Source: QWQI01 sp964608915 (GTDB lineage Bacteria; Planctomycetota; Planctomycetia; Isosphaerales; Isosphaeraceae). Taken from it: 64,000 nt of DNA. The stretch spans positions 124,001 to 188,000 of the forward strand of contig CAZSQA010000001.1 in assembly GCA_964608915.1 (NCBI GenBank), given 5' to 3'. The notes below the pieces were generated by a model. It was not told where the DNA came from. It did no database searches and was given only the letters and a program-made list of their open reading frames with translations. Numbering within the stretch: position 1 is the stretch's first letter; the number at the start of each line of letters is the position of its first letter. Below, piece by piece: positions 1-8,442 of this stretch. The position numbers and the translations under genes were made by a program.

Positions 1-101
1 CGTCCATCGTAATCCGCCGCAGCCATCGAGGCAAGCCGCAGGGGGGCCGATCACGCAAGCGAAACCGATTCAGGCCAGGCCGTCCGATCGAAGTGGTCTC
101 T

Positions 102-887
102 TCACGTCTTCCGTTTGCGTAAGGTGAAGAGAATGAACGTGTAACGTAAGCCATGCTCTGGCCATTCGACGACGGTTTCCGGCGAATCGAGTGCCAGCGG
201 CGCGACCCCTTCGAAGCCGAACGATTCGGCAAGTCGCAGGGCCGCTTCGATCTCGGATCGGGAAAATACGTGCACCGGGGCACCGTATGCTCGCGCCCCG
301 TGCGTATCGATCGGCGTTTCGAAGTAATCGGTCGATGTGATCAACAGGCCGCCGGGGCGGATCACCCGGGCCATTTCCCGGAAATAGGCCTCCAGCGGGA
401 CGCCGTGTTCGATCACGCTCAGACACGTGGCCGCGGCGAAATGATTGTCAGGATGTTTCGTGGCGGTCAGGTCGGCATACTCGAACGTGATCGGCCCGCG
501 TTCGTATGAACCTTCGAATTCCAGATTGCCCATGATCAGATTTTCGTAGCCGTAAAGGGCCAGCCAGGGCAGGATGACCGAGTTCCAGTCGCCGCCCGCG
601 TCGAAAATCGGGTCGGTAGGCTTCGTCTCAGCCAGAATCGCATGCAGGGCAGCCAGTGAATCCCAGTTCTTGGCGTCGATCGCCAGCGGCGGCAGGCCCA
701 GCCGACGAACCTGGGCCATCGCGTCGTCCACCTCCTGCCGGGATTTCAGTACCGCGGATGGCCAGGGGGCGTTCGGCAGGCCATGGGGGCCAGAGACACC
801 CGTGCGACGCCTGAGAAGATAGCGATAACCGGCGTCCGACCTTTCCAGAACGTTCCTGACAAGTCCTTTCAATGCGGCGGCAGGCAT
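102..887 (-). CDS. Class I SAM-dependent methyltransferase-like protein
   Basis: 261 aa protein starting at ATG 887. The middle carries FDAGGDWNSV in the place of a degenerate SAM-binding glycine loop. It is followed by the pattern of a methyltransferase post-motif: an acidic stretch, then CLSVIEHG and MARVIRPGGLLITSTDY, as in methyltransferase-11 type proteins. The first 100 residues are basic and unrecognised. The substrate cannot be told from sequence. The gene is divergent from the acetyltransferase at 1062. The fold is likely; the catalytic activity is not certain because glycine loop I is weak. Confidence 0.7.
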   Translation of the reverse strand: MPAAALKGLVRNVLERSDAGYRYLLRRRTGVSGPHGLPNAPWPSAVLKSRQEVDDAMAQVRRLGLPPLAIDAKNWDSLAALHAILAETKPTDPIFDAGGDWNSVILPWLALYGYENLIMGNLEFEGSYERGPITFEYADLTATKHPDNHFAAATCLSVIEHGVPLEAYFREMARVIRPGGLLITSTDYFETPIDTHGARAYGAPVHVFSRSEIEAALRLAESFGFEGVAPLALDSPETVVEWPEHGLRYTFILFTLRKRKT

Positions 888-1061
888 CGGGCGTTACCTC
901 TCAAGCTTGTCGAAACGGACGAAGATCAGGACGCTCCATTGAGTCGCATCCAATCTCTTTATACGTTATTTATGCGGAAATGGGACCGACCCGGTGGGGA
1001 TTTCGTCGATCTGTCCCGTTCCGATCACTTTCGTTCGTGTCGCAGCCGGAATCTCCGCACA

Positions 1062-1928
1062 ATGAACATTCGGCTTCGGAACATGGCGGCAACCGACATC
1101 GCCGGCGGCATGCGCCTCAAGACCTCGGCCGGCTGGAATCAGACCGAAGCCGACTGGCGGCGTTTTCTCGAATTCGACCCTTCAGGCACCTTCGTCGCCG
1201 AGACGACCGGGCGGATCGTCGGCACCGTCTCCACGATCGTTTACGAAGAACGCATCGCCTGGATCGGCATGATGCTCGTCGATCCCGATTTCCGCCGTCG
1301 CGGCATCGGCGAGGGGCTCATGCGCATGGCCTTGGAGTATCTCGGCTTACGGGAAGTCGGCAGCGTCGGGCTCGACGCCACTCCCATGGGCCGACCGCTT
1401 TACGAACGGCTCGGGTTCGTCGCGACTTCAGCACTCAATCGCTGGTCGCTGGAGCGAAGCCCCGCTGCGACCGGCAGTCCCCGACCCGCCGATTTCAGCG
1501 ATTCGCAGGCAGTCGACCTGGCCGCCATTTCCCGACTCGACCGAGACGCATTCGGTGCGGACCGGTCGCGGCTCATTCGCTCGATCGTCGAAGAAATCCC
1601 TGAAAGGGTAACGGCTTGTGCTGACGCCGCCGGTTCGACCTCACCCGCGGTTCTGATCGCCCGCGAAGGTGCGATCGCCGACCACGTCGCCGGCTGGATG
1701 GCCACTTCGCAGCACGCAGCCGCGAACGTGCTCGATCATGCCCTCGCACGTACTTCGAAGTCCCTGGTCATCGCCGATGTGCCGGCCGATCACCCCTGGG
1801 CCGGAAACGTGCTGTCAGCCCGGGGCTTTCGTATCGCCCGTGACCTGACTCGCATGTACCTGGCCAAATCCGACATCCCGAACCGCCCGGTCGCACACGC
1901 CGCAATTCTCGGCCCTGAATTCGGTTGA
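1062..1928 (+). CDS. GNAT-family N-acetyltransferase
   Basis: 288 aa. The reading frame is open further upstream to 783, but the family homology begins at ATG 1062 (MNIRLRNMAATDIAGGM), and the longer frame would overlap the divergent methyltransferase, so the shorter start is preferred. The acetyl-CoA binding motif A is visible as MLVDPDFRRRGIGEGLMRMA, followed by a second half with the same general layout (LDRDAFGADRSRLI). This suggests a tandem GNAT architecture in which the C-terminal domain (about residues 150-285) is degenerate. The acceptor substrate is unknown. Confidence 0.8.
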   Translation: MNIRLRNMAATDIAGGMRLKTSAGWNQTEADWRRFLEFDPSGTFVAETTGRIVGTVSTIVYEERIAWIGMMLVDPDFRRRGIGEGLMRMALEYLGLREVGSVGLDATPMGRPLYERLGFVATSALNRWSLERSPAATGSPRPADFSDSQAVDLAAISRLDRDAFGADRSRLIRSIVEEIPERVTACADAAGSTSPAVLIAREGAIADHVAGWMATSQHAAANVLDHALARTSKSLVIADVPADHPWAGNVLSARGFRIARDLTRMYLAKSDIPNRPVAHAAILGPEFG

Positions 1929-1940
1929 GCCAAAGCGGCA

Positions 1941-2024
1941 GCGGCATTCTGCCGCCGTTCGTGAGATGGTAGAAAAGCTGCGAAGTCCGTTCCGTCACAA
2001 AAAGCGGACGCGGCAGGATGCCGC
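1941..2024. repeat. Inverted pair of GC-rich palindromes between convergent genes
   Basis: Two short palindromes, GCGGCATTCTGCCGC at 1941-1955 and GCGGCAGGATGCCGC at 2010-2024, lie about 55 bases apart. The second is the reverse complement of the first apart from one base, so the pair is REPIN-like. It sits exactly between the convergent ends of the acetyltransferase gene and purB, where it may also stop transcription from both sides. Confidence 0.55.
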
Positions 2025-2070
2025 ATCCACATGAGAAACCATGGCAATGTGAAGTGCACTGCAAGGCCCG

Positions 2071-3504
2071 TCACACATGCAGCTCGGCCGACTGGCTGAG
2101 CAATTGCGGATAGCGCTTCCGCACCGGGGCGACTTCCTGAGCGATGAATTCATCCACCTGTCGCGCTGATCGGCCGACGTATTCCGCCGGGTTCAGGGCC
2201 GCGTCCAGGTCGACGTTCGCGAACGTCGGCGTCGCTCGCAGCCTGTCCATCAGGTCGATCTCACCCGTCTCGCCCGCCTTGTACGCCGTGACGGCCTCGA
2301 TCGACTTCTCGCGGATCACCTCATGCACGTCCTGCCGGTCCGCACCGGCCTTCACGGCCGCCATCATCAGGTTTTCCGTCGCCATGAAGGGCAGCTCCCT
2401 GCGCACGTTGCGCTCGATGATCGCCGTATTGACGACGATCCTCGGCACCACGTTCAAATAGATCCGCAGCATCGCGTCCGTCGCCAGAAAGGCCTGGGGC
2501 AAGATCAGCCGGCGCACGGCCGAGTCGTCCAGTGTCCGTTCCAGCCACTGCGTCGCCGCCGTCGCGGCTGCGGCCTGATGCTGGCTCAGCACGAACCTGG
2601 CCAGCGAACAGAGCCGCTCGGACCGCATCGGGTTTTTCTTGTAAGCCATGGCCGACGAGCCGATCTGGCCCGATTCGAACGGTTCGTCCAGCTCACGGTC
2701 GTGGCTCAGGAGCCGCATGTCCGACCCGAACTTGTGGGCCGTTTCCGCAAGTTGGCCGAGAGTGGCCAGAATCTGCGAGTCGATCTTGCGGGTATACGTC
2801 TGGCCTGAAACGGGCAAAACGGCGTCGAAGCCGAAATCTCCGGCGACCCGTTTCTCCAGATCGACGACTTTCGTCTCGTCGCCCTCGAACAGGGCGAGAA
2901 AGCTCGCCTGAGTGCCCGTCGTGCCCTTCACGCCCAGGAATTTCAGGTCGGCGATGCGCCGTTCCACTTCCTGCAGGTCCATCAGCAGATCCTGACACCA
3001 CAGCGTGGCCCGCTTGCCGACGGTCACGAGCTGGGCCGGCTGATAGTGTGTATAGCCCAGGCACGGCTGATTTTTCCAGCGGTCGGCGAACCGGGCCATG
3101 GCGTCGACGACGCCGACGAGTGTGTCGCGCACCAGCTTCAGGGCATCACGCAGCTGCACCAGATCGCCGTTGTCGGTGACGTAGCAGCTCGTCGCCCCTA
3201 AGTGGATGATCGGCCGGGCCTTGGGCGCGACGTCGCCATAGGCGTGCACATGGGCCATGACATCGTGCCGGAGCTTTTTCTCATAGGCTGCGACAGCGCC
3301 GAAGTCGATGTCGTCGAGGTGCCCGGCCAGTTCGGCGATCTGGTCATCGGAAATAGGCAGCCCCAGGTCCTTTTCGGCCCTGGCGAGCGAGAGCCAGAGC
3401 CGCCGCCAGAGGCCGTAACGGGTCTGGGCCGACCACAGGCCGCTCATGGCCTTCGAGGCATACCGGGAGACGAGGACATTGTCGAAAGCGAGGTTGTCGG
3501 ACAT
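2071..3504 (-). CDS. purB: Adenylosuccinate lyase
   Basis: 477 aa enzyme of purine biosynthesis. It cleaves SAICAR to AICAR and adenylosuccinate to AMP with release of fumarate. The fumarate-lyase superfamily signature GSSAMAYKKNPMRSE is intact near residue 290, and the catalytic-His region HLGATSCYVTDN and the THYQPAQ motif are present. The frame stays open to 3795, but the upstream residues are unlike the family; MSDNLAFDNVLVSRYAS at 3504 is the expected N-terminus. It stands alone with no pur neighbours. The family assignment is firm. Confidence 0.95.
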   Translation of the reverse strand: MSDNLAFDNVLVSRYASKAMSGLWSAQTRYGLWRRLWLSLARAEKDLGLPISDDQIAELAGHLDDIDFGAVAAYEKKLRHDVMAHVHAYGDVAPKARPIIHLGATSCYVTDNGDLVQLRDALKLVRDTLVGVVDAMARFADRWKNQPCLGYTHYQPAQLVTVGKRATLWCQDLLMDLQEVERRIADLKFLGVKGTTGTQASFLALFEGDETKVVDLEKRVAGDFGFDAVLPVSGQTYTRKIDSQILATLGQLAETAHKFGSDMRLLSHDRELDEPFESGQIGSSAMAYKKNPMRSERLCSLARFVLSQHQAAAATAATQWLERTLDDSAVRRLILPQAFLATDAMLRIYLNVVPRIVVNTAIIERNVRRELPFMATENLMMAAVKAGADRQDVHEVIREKSIEAVTAYKAGETGEIDLMDRLRATPTFANVDLDAALNPAEYVGRSARQVDEFIAQEVAPVRKRYPQLLSQSAELHV

Positions 3505-4070
3505 CGGGGTGTTGGGTTCGTGGCGTCGTGCGTTGGCGGTTGTCGTGGTTTTTGGGGGCGATGCGGTCCGGTCTGGTCGCCGCCCGGCGGTTCGCAAAGT
3601 GGCATCGTAACCGATTCGGGGGAAAAAGGCGAAGGGGCAGGAGATCGAGGCAAATCCGGATCGATGTTTGCTTCTTCGACACAGTACCAAATGAAGTGCT
3701 TTCGGATTTCGGTTCATCTCGGTCTTTTCGGGCGGAGTTCTTTGCCTACGAGTGAAGTGTTCGCTTCGAATCAATGGCCACGGCTGCGAAATCAATCAAG
3801 TAGGGCACGAGATTTCGTGCCGAATCGATCAGGAAGCACGATATCGCGTGCACTGCCATTTCATGCCAATCGCAACCGGCCGAACTCTATTGCAATGTAA
3901 TCGAACCATTTCGAAAGTTCGCAGGATATCCCGGCATCCGAAATGGCTTTCCTACGAGATCAAGTGATCGAATACCCCACGCATCATCGATGACCGGAGG
4001 AACGACTCCGACATGGTTCGAGCCATAAAAATTCCTGAAACATACGAAAAAGGAGGCAGGGCGACTTGAT
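3505..4070. other. 566-base non-coding stretch upstream of purB
   Basis: No convincing gene is seen. The stretch is more AT-rich than its surroundings, should contain the leftward purB promoter, and includes two hairpins that are listed separately. Confidence 0.5.
3804..3851. repeat. Two neighbouring hairpins with related stems
   Basis: GGCACGA-GATT-TCGTGCC at 3804-3821 and GCACG-ATATCG-CGTGC at 3836-3851 both have a GCACG stem and lie 14 bases apart. Their shared stem suggests copies of one dispersed palindrome rather than a terminator, since neither has a T-run. Confidence 0.45.
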
Positions 4071-4703
4071 TCACTTTGGGTTCTCGGGCCCGTCCGGACT
4101 TCCTGACATCCCGTTGCCTAAAGGAAAGAGCGCACCCGGCTTGCGCTCGACGGGTCTTTTCGGATCGATCTCGCTCCATGGAGTCCGGTTCGATGTCACG
4201 TCGATCTTCGGCGGCCCGATTCCGGGTCCTTCCACGTAAACGAAGCGGCCTTCCAGGTATTCGTTCGTGGAGTTGCCCATTCCGAATCCAGGGCCTAAGG
4301 GGTTCGCCAGTGTGTACGTACCGTATTCCACCTCCTTGCCGGGCGGAATCCTCAAAATGTCATTCATCATCGATCGCCGGCCGGGCTGTTTCACAACGCT
4401 CGGGGTGATGGTCAGGAATTGCGTATGGAATTCAGGCACGACGTCCTGGCCCATTCCGCCGCGGCCGTAGACGATCTCGATCGGCTCGGTTCCCCCGTTT
4501 TTGAGGAAGAATTTGGCCTTGATGCAGTCGGGCGTCGCCCTCGCCTCGATCCGGGCCGAGATTTTCGGCGATTCCGGCGGCTGGGCCTGGGCGACTGCTG
4601 TGATCGTGCCAATCATGAACGCCAGGGCGATGTCCGAGACGGCATGCACGATCGTTGAGCCAAACGGGTTCGAAACATCGCCGCGTCGGATTTTGTAATA
4701 CAT
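4071..4703 (-). CDS. Secreted hypothetical protein
   Basis: 210 aa from ATG 4703; an upstream in-frame start at 4754 is possible. A hydrophobic segment ending AVAQAQ around residues 20-40 looks like a signal peptide. The mature part has a beta-rich pattern (ISARIEARATPDCIKAKFF, PIEIVYGRGGMGQD, RIPPGKEVEYGTYTL) resembling immunoglobulin-like envelope domains, with a Pro-rich C-terminus. There is no catalytic motif and I do not recognise the family. It is probably periplasmic and transcribed alone. Confidence 0.55.
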   Translation of the reverse strand: MYYKIRRGDVSNPFGSTIVHAVSDIALAFMIGTITAVAQAQPPESPKISARIEARATPDCIKAKFFLKNGGTEPIEIVYGRGGMGQDVVPEFHTQFLTITPSVVKQPGRRSMMNDILRIPPGKEVEYGTYTLANPLGPGFGMGNSTNEYLEGRFVYVEGPGIGPPKIDVTSNRTPWSEIDPKRPVERKPGALFPLGNGMSGSPDGPENPK

Positions 4704-4889
4704 GATTGGCGCCCTTCGTGCTGAAAATGAGCCGGAAGCGACAGCGACGGACACTTTCAGTTTACAGCAAACGCGAATCGAAAGAGAGTCGGTCGTCCCG
4801 CTTCTGACGGTTCGCCCTCGACGAACGAGGCATCACGGCAAGACCGGACAATTCGAAATTCGTCGCTGACGCTTCCGGCTCGTTGGGTT

Positions 4890-6119
4890 TCAATACCCGC
4901 CCAGTTCCGTGGCCCGGGCGACGCGTTCGATCGCCACGCGGAAGGCGGCAAAGCGCATCGACACGTTCGTCGATTTGGCCACGCTGTGCACGTGTTCGAA
5001 GGCCTGTGACATTTTGGCATCCTGCTCACGCACGACCTGGTCGAACGTCCATCGGAAGTTCTGGAGGTTCTGAACCCATTCGAAATAGCTGACGATCACG
5101 CCGCCGGCGTTGGCCAGAATGTCGGGCACGACGAGAATGCCTCGTTCGTGAAGAATCCGGTCGGCGTCGGGAAAAGTCGGGTTGTTCGCCCCTTCCACGA
5201 TCAGCGGGGCCTTGATCTTTTTCGCGACTTCCTCGTGAATCACGTCTCCCAGCGCCGCCGGCACCAGGATGTCCACCGGCAGGGTCAGCAGTTCTTCGTT
5301 GTCGATCAGCTTGCCCTGGCCGAAGGTCGCCAGCGGCTTGCGGGCCTTCACATGGTTGGTGATTTCGGCCAGGTTCAGGCCTTTTTCGTCGTAAAGGCCG
5401 CCAGTGACGTCGCTCACGGCCACGACCTTCGCACCCATCTCGGCCAGGAAGCGGGCGGCGGCGCTACCGACATTGCCGAAGCCCTGCACGGCGACGGTCG
5501 CCCCGACGGGCGACTTGTTCTCGCGCTTGTAGACTTCGTGCACCATCCGGGCGACGCCTCGGCCGGTGGCTTCTTCCCGGCCGACGATCCCGTGCAGGTC
5601 GACCGGCTTGCCGGTGACGACACCCGGCTCGAAGCCGTGGAACTTGGCGTATTCGTTGGCGATCCAGGCCATCACCTGGCCGTCGGTGCCCATGTCGGGA
5701 GCGGGGATGTCGATCTTGGGGCCGATGAAGTCGTGAATGCGCTGCACGAACTTGCGGGTGAGGCGTTCGAGTTCGTTACGGCTGAGGGCTTTGGGGTCGC
5801 ACTGGATGCCACCTTTGCCGCCGCCGTAGGGGACGTCGACGACGGCCGTTTTCCACGTCATCAGGCTGGCCAGGGCGGCGACTTCGTCGGTGTCGACATC
5901 ATGGTGATAGCGCAGGCCGCCCTTGAAGGGCCCGCGCGAGCTGTCGTGCTGCACTCGATAACCGACGAAGTTGCCGATCTGGCCGTCGTCGAGCGGGATG
6001 GAGACTTCCACCTTGATGCTGCGCTCAGGCGTCAGCAGCAGCTTGCGCATGTTGGCGGAAAGTCCGATGGCCTCAGCGGCGTGGTCGAAATAGTAGGCGA
6101 CGGCTTCGGTGCTGCGCAT
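4890..6119 (-). CDS. gdhA: Glu/Leu/Phe/Val dehydrogenase (glutamate dehydrogenase)
   Basis: 409 aa. It interconverts glutamate and 2-oxoglutarate plus ammonia, linking nitrogen and central carbon metabolism. The active-site signature VPYGGGKGGIQCDP with its catalytic Lys is present near residue 100. The Rossmann motif VAVQGFGNVGSAAARF lies near residue 205, with an acidic residue after beta-2 (VSDVTGG) that favours NAD over NADP. The length fits the roughly 415 aa RocG/GudB class rather than the 447 aa E. coli GdhA class. The frame runs on to 7112, but family homology begins at MRSTEAVAYYFDHA (6119). It is divergent from the creatininase-family gene. Confidence 0.92.
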   Translation of the reverse strand: MRSTEAVAYYFDHAAEAIGLSANMRKLLLTPERSIKVEVSIPLDDGQIGNFVGYRVQHDSSRGPFKGGLRYHHDVDTDEVAALASLMTWKTAVVDVPYGGGKGGIQCDPKALSRNELERLTRKFVQRIHDFIGPKIDIPAPDMGTDGQVMAWIANEYAKFHGFEPGVVTGKPVDLHGIVGREEATGRGVARMVHEVYKRENKSPVGATVAVQGFGNVGSAAARFLAEMGAKVVAVSDVTGGLYDEKGLNLAEITNHVKARKPLATFGQGKLIDNEELLTLPVDILVPAALGDVIHEEVAKKIKAPLIVEGANNPTFPDADRILHERGILVVPDILANAGGVIVSYFEWVQNLQNFRWTFDQVVREQDAKMSQAFEHVHSVAKSTNVSMRFAAFRVAIERVARATELGGY

Positions 6120-6326
6120 GTGCGAAATTCTGCCTTCTCTGAAACGGATCGCCGCTGATGGCGAATCGGCCCGGGGGATCCGGTCAGGCGTCGAGGCGAC
6201 GTTCGCCGCGCTTGTGAAGCGGGCCCCCGAATTTGTATCTTGAGGAGTGAAGCCAAGTTTACTGCCTGATCGGCGCGATTGGGTAGTCATGTTTTGCCGA
6301 AGCACCTGCCGCCGAGCCCCTCCCCG

Positions 6327-7115
6327 ATGAGCAGCCCCTCTCCGTTCGAACTGGCCGCAAGCACGTACAAGCACGTTCTGGACGCCCCCAAGCCCCAGGT
6401 GGCCGTGCTGCCGCTGGGTGCCACCGAGCCCCATAACCTGCACCTGCCTTATGGCACCGACACTTTTCAGGTGACGGCTCTGGCCGAACGTGCCTGTGCG
6501 GATGCCGTCGGAAAAGGAGCCCCGGTGTGGCTTCTGCCGGCGATTCCGTTCGGCACCGAGACGAACATGATGCGGTTTCCGCTGACGATCAACGTGAATC
6601 CTTCGACCCTGGGACGCATGATCGGCGATATCGTCGAATCGCTCGAAAAGCATGGCGTGAAGAAGCTTGTGCTCCTCAACGGCCACGGCGGCAACGATCT
6701 CAAGTGGATCCTGCGAGAGTGGTACGGCAAGGCCGACGTGCATATCTTTATCTGTCACTGGTTCCGCATGATCGCCGACGTCCGGAAGGGAATCCTTGAC
6801 GATCTCGCCGGTGACCATGCCGACGAGCTGGAAACCTCCATGATGCTGCACCTTCGGCCCGACCTGGTGCACATGGCCGAAGCTGACGCGGGATCGATGC
6901 GGCCGGCGCGGCTGGAGACGCTCAAAAAAGGCTGGGTGGAATATTCCCGCCCCTGGCACGTGCTGACGACCAACACCGGAGCCGGTGATCCGTCGAAAGC
7001 CACGGCCGAAAAAGGGCGGAAGCTGGCGGACGTGTTCGTCGACCGGTTTTCGGCGTTTCTCGTCGAACTGGCCGCGGCCGATGTGGATGCCGACTTTCCG
7101 ATGGAGTCTCACTGA
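6327..7115 (+). CDS. Creatininase-family amidohydrolase
   Basis: 262 aa from ATG 6327. Metal-binding motifs of the creatininase/MftE family are present: GATEPHNLHLPYGTDTF (residues about 32-48), the glycine-rich VLLNGHGGND near 115, and GDHADELETS near 170, which together supply the His, Asp and Glu ligands. Members hydrolyse cyclic amides or trim peptides; the substrate here is unknown. Its stop codon overlaps the start of the SCO gene by one base (tgATG), so the two are translationally coupled. Confidence 0.85.
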   Translation: MSSPSPFELAASTYKHVLDAPKPQVAVLPLGATEPHNLHLPYGTDTFQVTALAERACADAVGKGAPVWLLPAIPFGTETNMMRFPLTINVNPSTLGRMIGDIVESLEKHGVKKLVLLNGHGGNDLKWILREWYGKADVHIFICHWFRMIADVRKGILDDLAGDHADELETSMMLHLRPDLVHMAEADAGSMRPARLETLKKGWVEYSRPWHVLTTNTGAGDPSKATAEKGRKLADVFVDRFSAFLVELAAADVDADFPMESH

Positions 7116-8131
7116 TGTCGCGATTTACGATCCCGTTCGCCCTCATTGCGGGAATCGCCGCAGCCGTGTTTTTTGGCACTCTTACGGTCACGAAGACTGT
7201 GACGCCTCCGCCGGTGGCTCCCCCTGTGGCGGCACCGGCGAATGTAGGCGGGGCGACCGCTCCGGTCGAGACGGCACCGGCCGAAAAGGCAGAGCCCGGC
7301 AAGCCGGCGAAGGACGGCGAAAAGACTTACAAGCTCAAGGGAATCGTGCGGGAGATCGACAAGGACACCGGCGAGGTGATGGTCCGCCACGAGGAAATCC
7401 CCGGCTTCATGAAGGCCATGACGATGCCCTTCGACCTGAAGGGGCAGGAAGTGCTTGGCGAGCTGTTCGTGGGCGACGAGATCGAGGGAAGCCTTGTGGT
7501 GAAGCCCGACGACATGCTGCTCAAGGACGTCGTCATCACCAACCCCGCTCCGCCGGCGGCGATTTCGATCGGGCCCGACGGCAAGGTCGAGGTGAAAGCC
7601 AAGCCCGTGGTGCTTTCGCCCGGCGAACTGGCTCCGGACATGACGATCACGCTGCAGGACGGCAAATCGGCCAAAATCAGCGACTATCGTGGCAAAACGC
7701 TTGTGCTGACCTTCGTCTACACCCGCTGCCCGGTGCCGACCTTCTGCCCCCTGATGGACCGCAAGTTCGGCGAGCTGGCCGCCCGGCTGCGGAACACGCC
7801 CCGTGAGGACAAGGTGCGGCTGCTCTCGATCAGCTTCGACCCCGAGCACGACACGCCCGAAGTGCTGGCCAGCCACGCCAGGGCCCGGGGCGCGAAGCCG
7901 CCGCTGTGGACCTATTCGGTGGCCTCGCACGAAGAGCTTGGCAAATTCGGCCCCCAGCTCGGGCTGATTTACGGCCCTGGCGAAAAGGAAATCATGCACA
8001 ACCTGTGCACGGCCGTGATCGCGCCCGACGGCACGATCGCCCGTCTGGACGTCGGCAAAGCCGGCGGCGAATGGACGATCGACGACATGGTGGCAACGAT
8101 CGTGAAAACGACGGCGGCGAAGGCGGAGTGA
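7115..8131 (+). CDS. CusF-like domain fused to SCO1/SenC copper chaperone
   Basis: 338 aa. A single N-terminal membrane segment (residues 5-25) is followed by an Ala/Pro-rich linker. A CusF-like copper-binding domain (about 72-140, with VRHEEIPGFMKAMTMPF supplying His and Met ligands) comes next, then an SCO1/SenC thioredoxin-like domain (about 175-338). The SCO metal motif is TRCPVPTFCPLM, a Cys-x5-Cys spacing, and the distal copper-ligand His lies in EIMHNLCTAVIAPDG. SCO proteins deliver copper to the CuA site of cytochrome oxidase, so this is probably a membrane-tethered periplasmic copper carrier. No cytochrome oxidase genes are adjacent. The hairpin at 8332-8359 probably terminates it. 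Confidence 0.88.
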   Translation: MSRFTIPFALIAGIAAAVFFGTLTVTKTVTPPPVAPPVAAPANVGGATAPVETAPAEKAEPGKPAKDGEKTYKLKGIVREIDKDTGEVMVRHEEIPGFMKAMTMPFDLKGQEVLGELFVGDEIEGSLVVKPDDMLLKDVVITNPAPPAAISIGPDGKVEVKAKPVVLSPGELAPDMTITLQDGKSAKISDYRGKTLVLTFVYTRCPVPTFCPLMDRKFGELAARLRNTPREDKVRLLSISFDPEHDTPEVLASHARARGAKPPLWTYSVASHEELGKFGPQLGLIYGPGEKEIMHNLCTAVIAPDGTIARLDVGKAGGEWTIDDMVATIVKTTAAKAE

Positions 8132-8256
8132 GAAGAATATCGAATCACTGGCGGAATTCGCAGGCATAAATCGAATTTCCTGGATATAGGAGCGAAGAAA
8201 GTTGCCTTCGAACTTTCGAACCTCGCGAATGACCTGGCGTGGTCGAAAATGAAATT

Positions 8257-8430
8257 CCTGGGCCTTCCGAGCTCCAGCTCGGGCTGAATTTCTCCACGTT
8301 CATACCGAACCGCGGAATTCGACGATCAAGAAAACCCCCGAGCTGGAACTCGGGGGTTTGGATTTTTTGCGATTCGGACTTCGATTTTCATTTGGCAAAA
8401 TCCCCCGAGCTGAAGATCGGGGGGCCCAGG
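8257..8430. repeat. REPIN-like element, copy A
   Basis: It begins CCTGGGCC and ends GGCCCAGG, in inverted orientation. Each end carries a palindrome of the CCGAGCT-n-AGCTCGG type (8267-8282 and a degenerate one at 8402-8423). A third hairpin, with an 11-bp perfect stem, lies at 8332-8359. The ends match those of the element at 33849-33955. It fills the 311-base gap between the convergent SCO and Kelch genes. Confidence 0.7.
8332..8359. terminator. Bidirectional intrinsic terminator
   Basis: The perfect 11-bp stem AAACCCCCGAG / CTCGGGGGTTT with loop CTGGAA is followed rightwards by a T-run (8363-8368) and preceded by A residues. It therefore works on paper for both the rightward SCO operon and the leftward DUF4198-Kelch operon. 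Confidence 0.7.
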
Positions 8431-8442
8431 TGGGGAAACCGG

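Noticed and set aside
783..1061. N-terminal extension of the GNAT gene
   Set aside because: It overlaps the divergent methyltransferase and has no family similarity; ATG 1062 begins the homologous part.
6120..7112. Upstream extension of the glutamate dehydrogenase frame
   Set aside because: It is antisense to the creatininase-family gene and unlike any dehydrogenase; the family start is at 6119.
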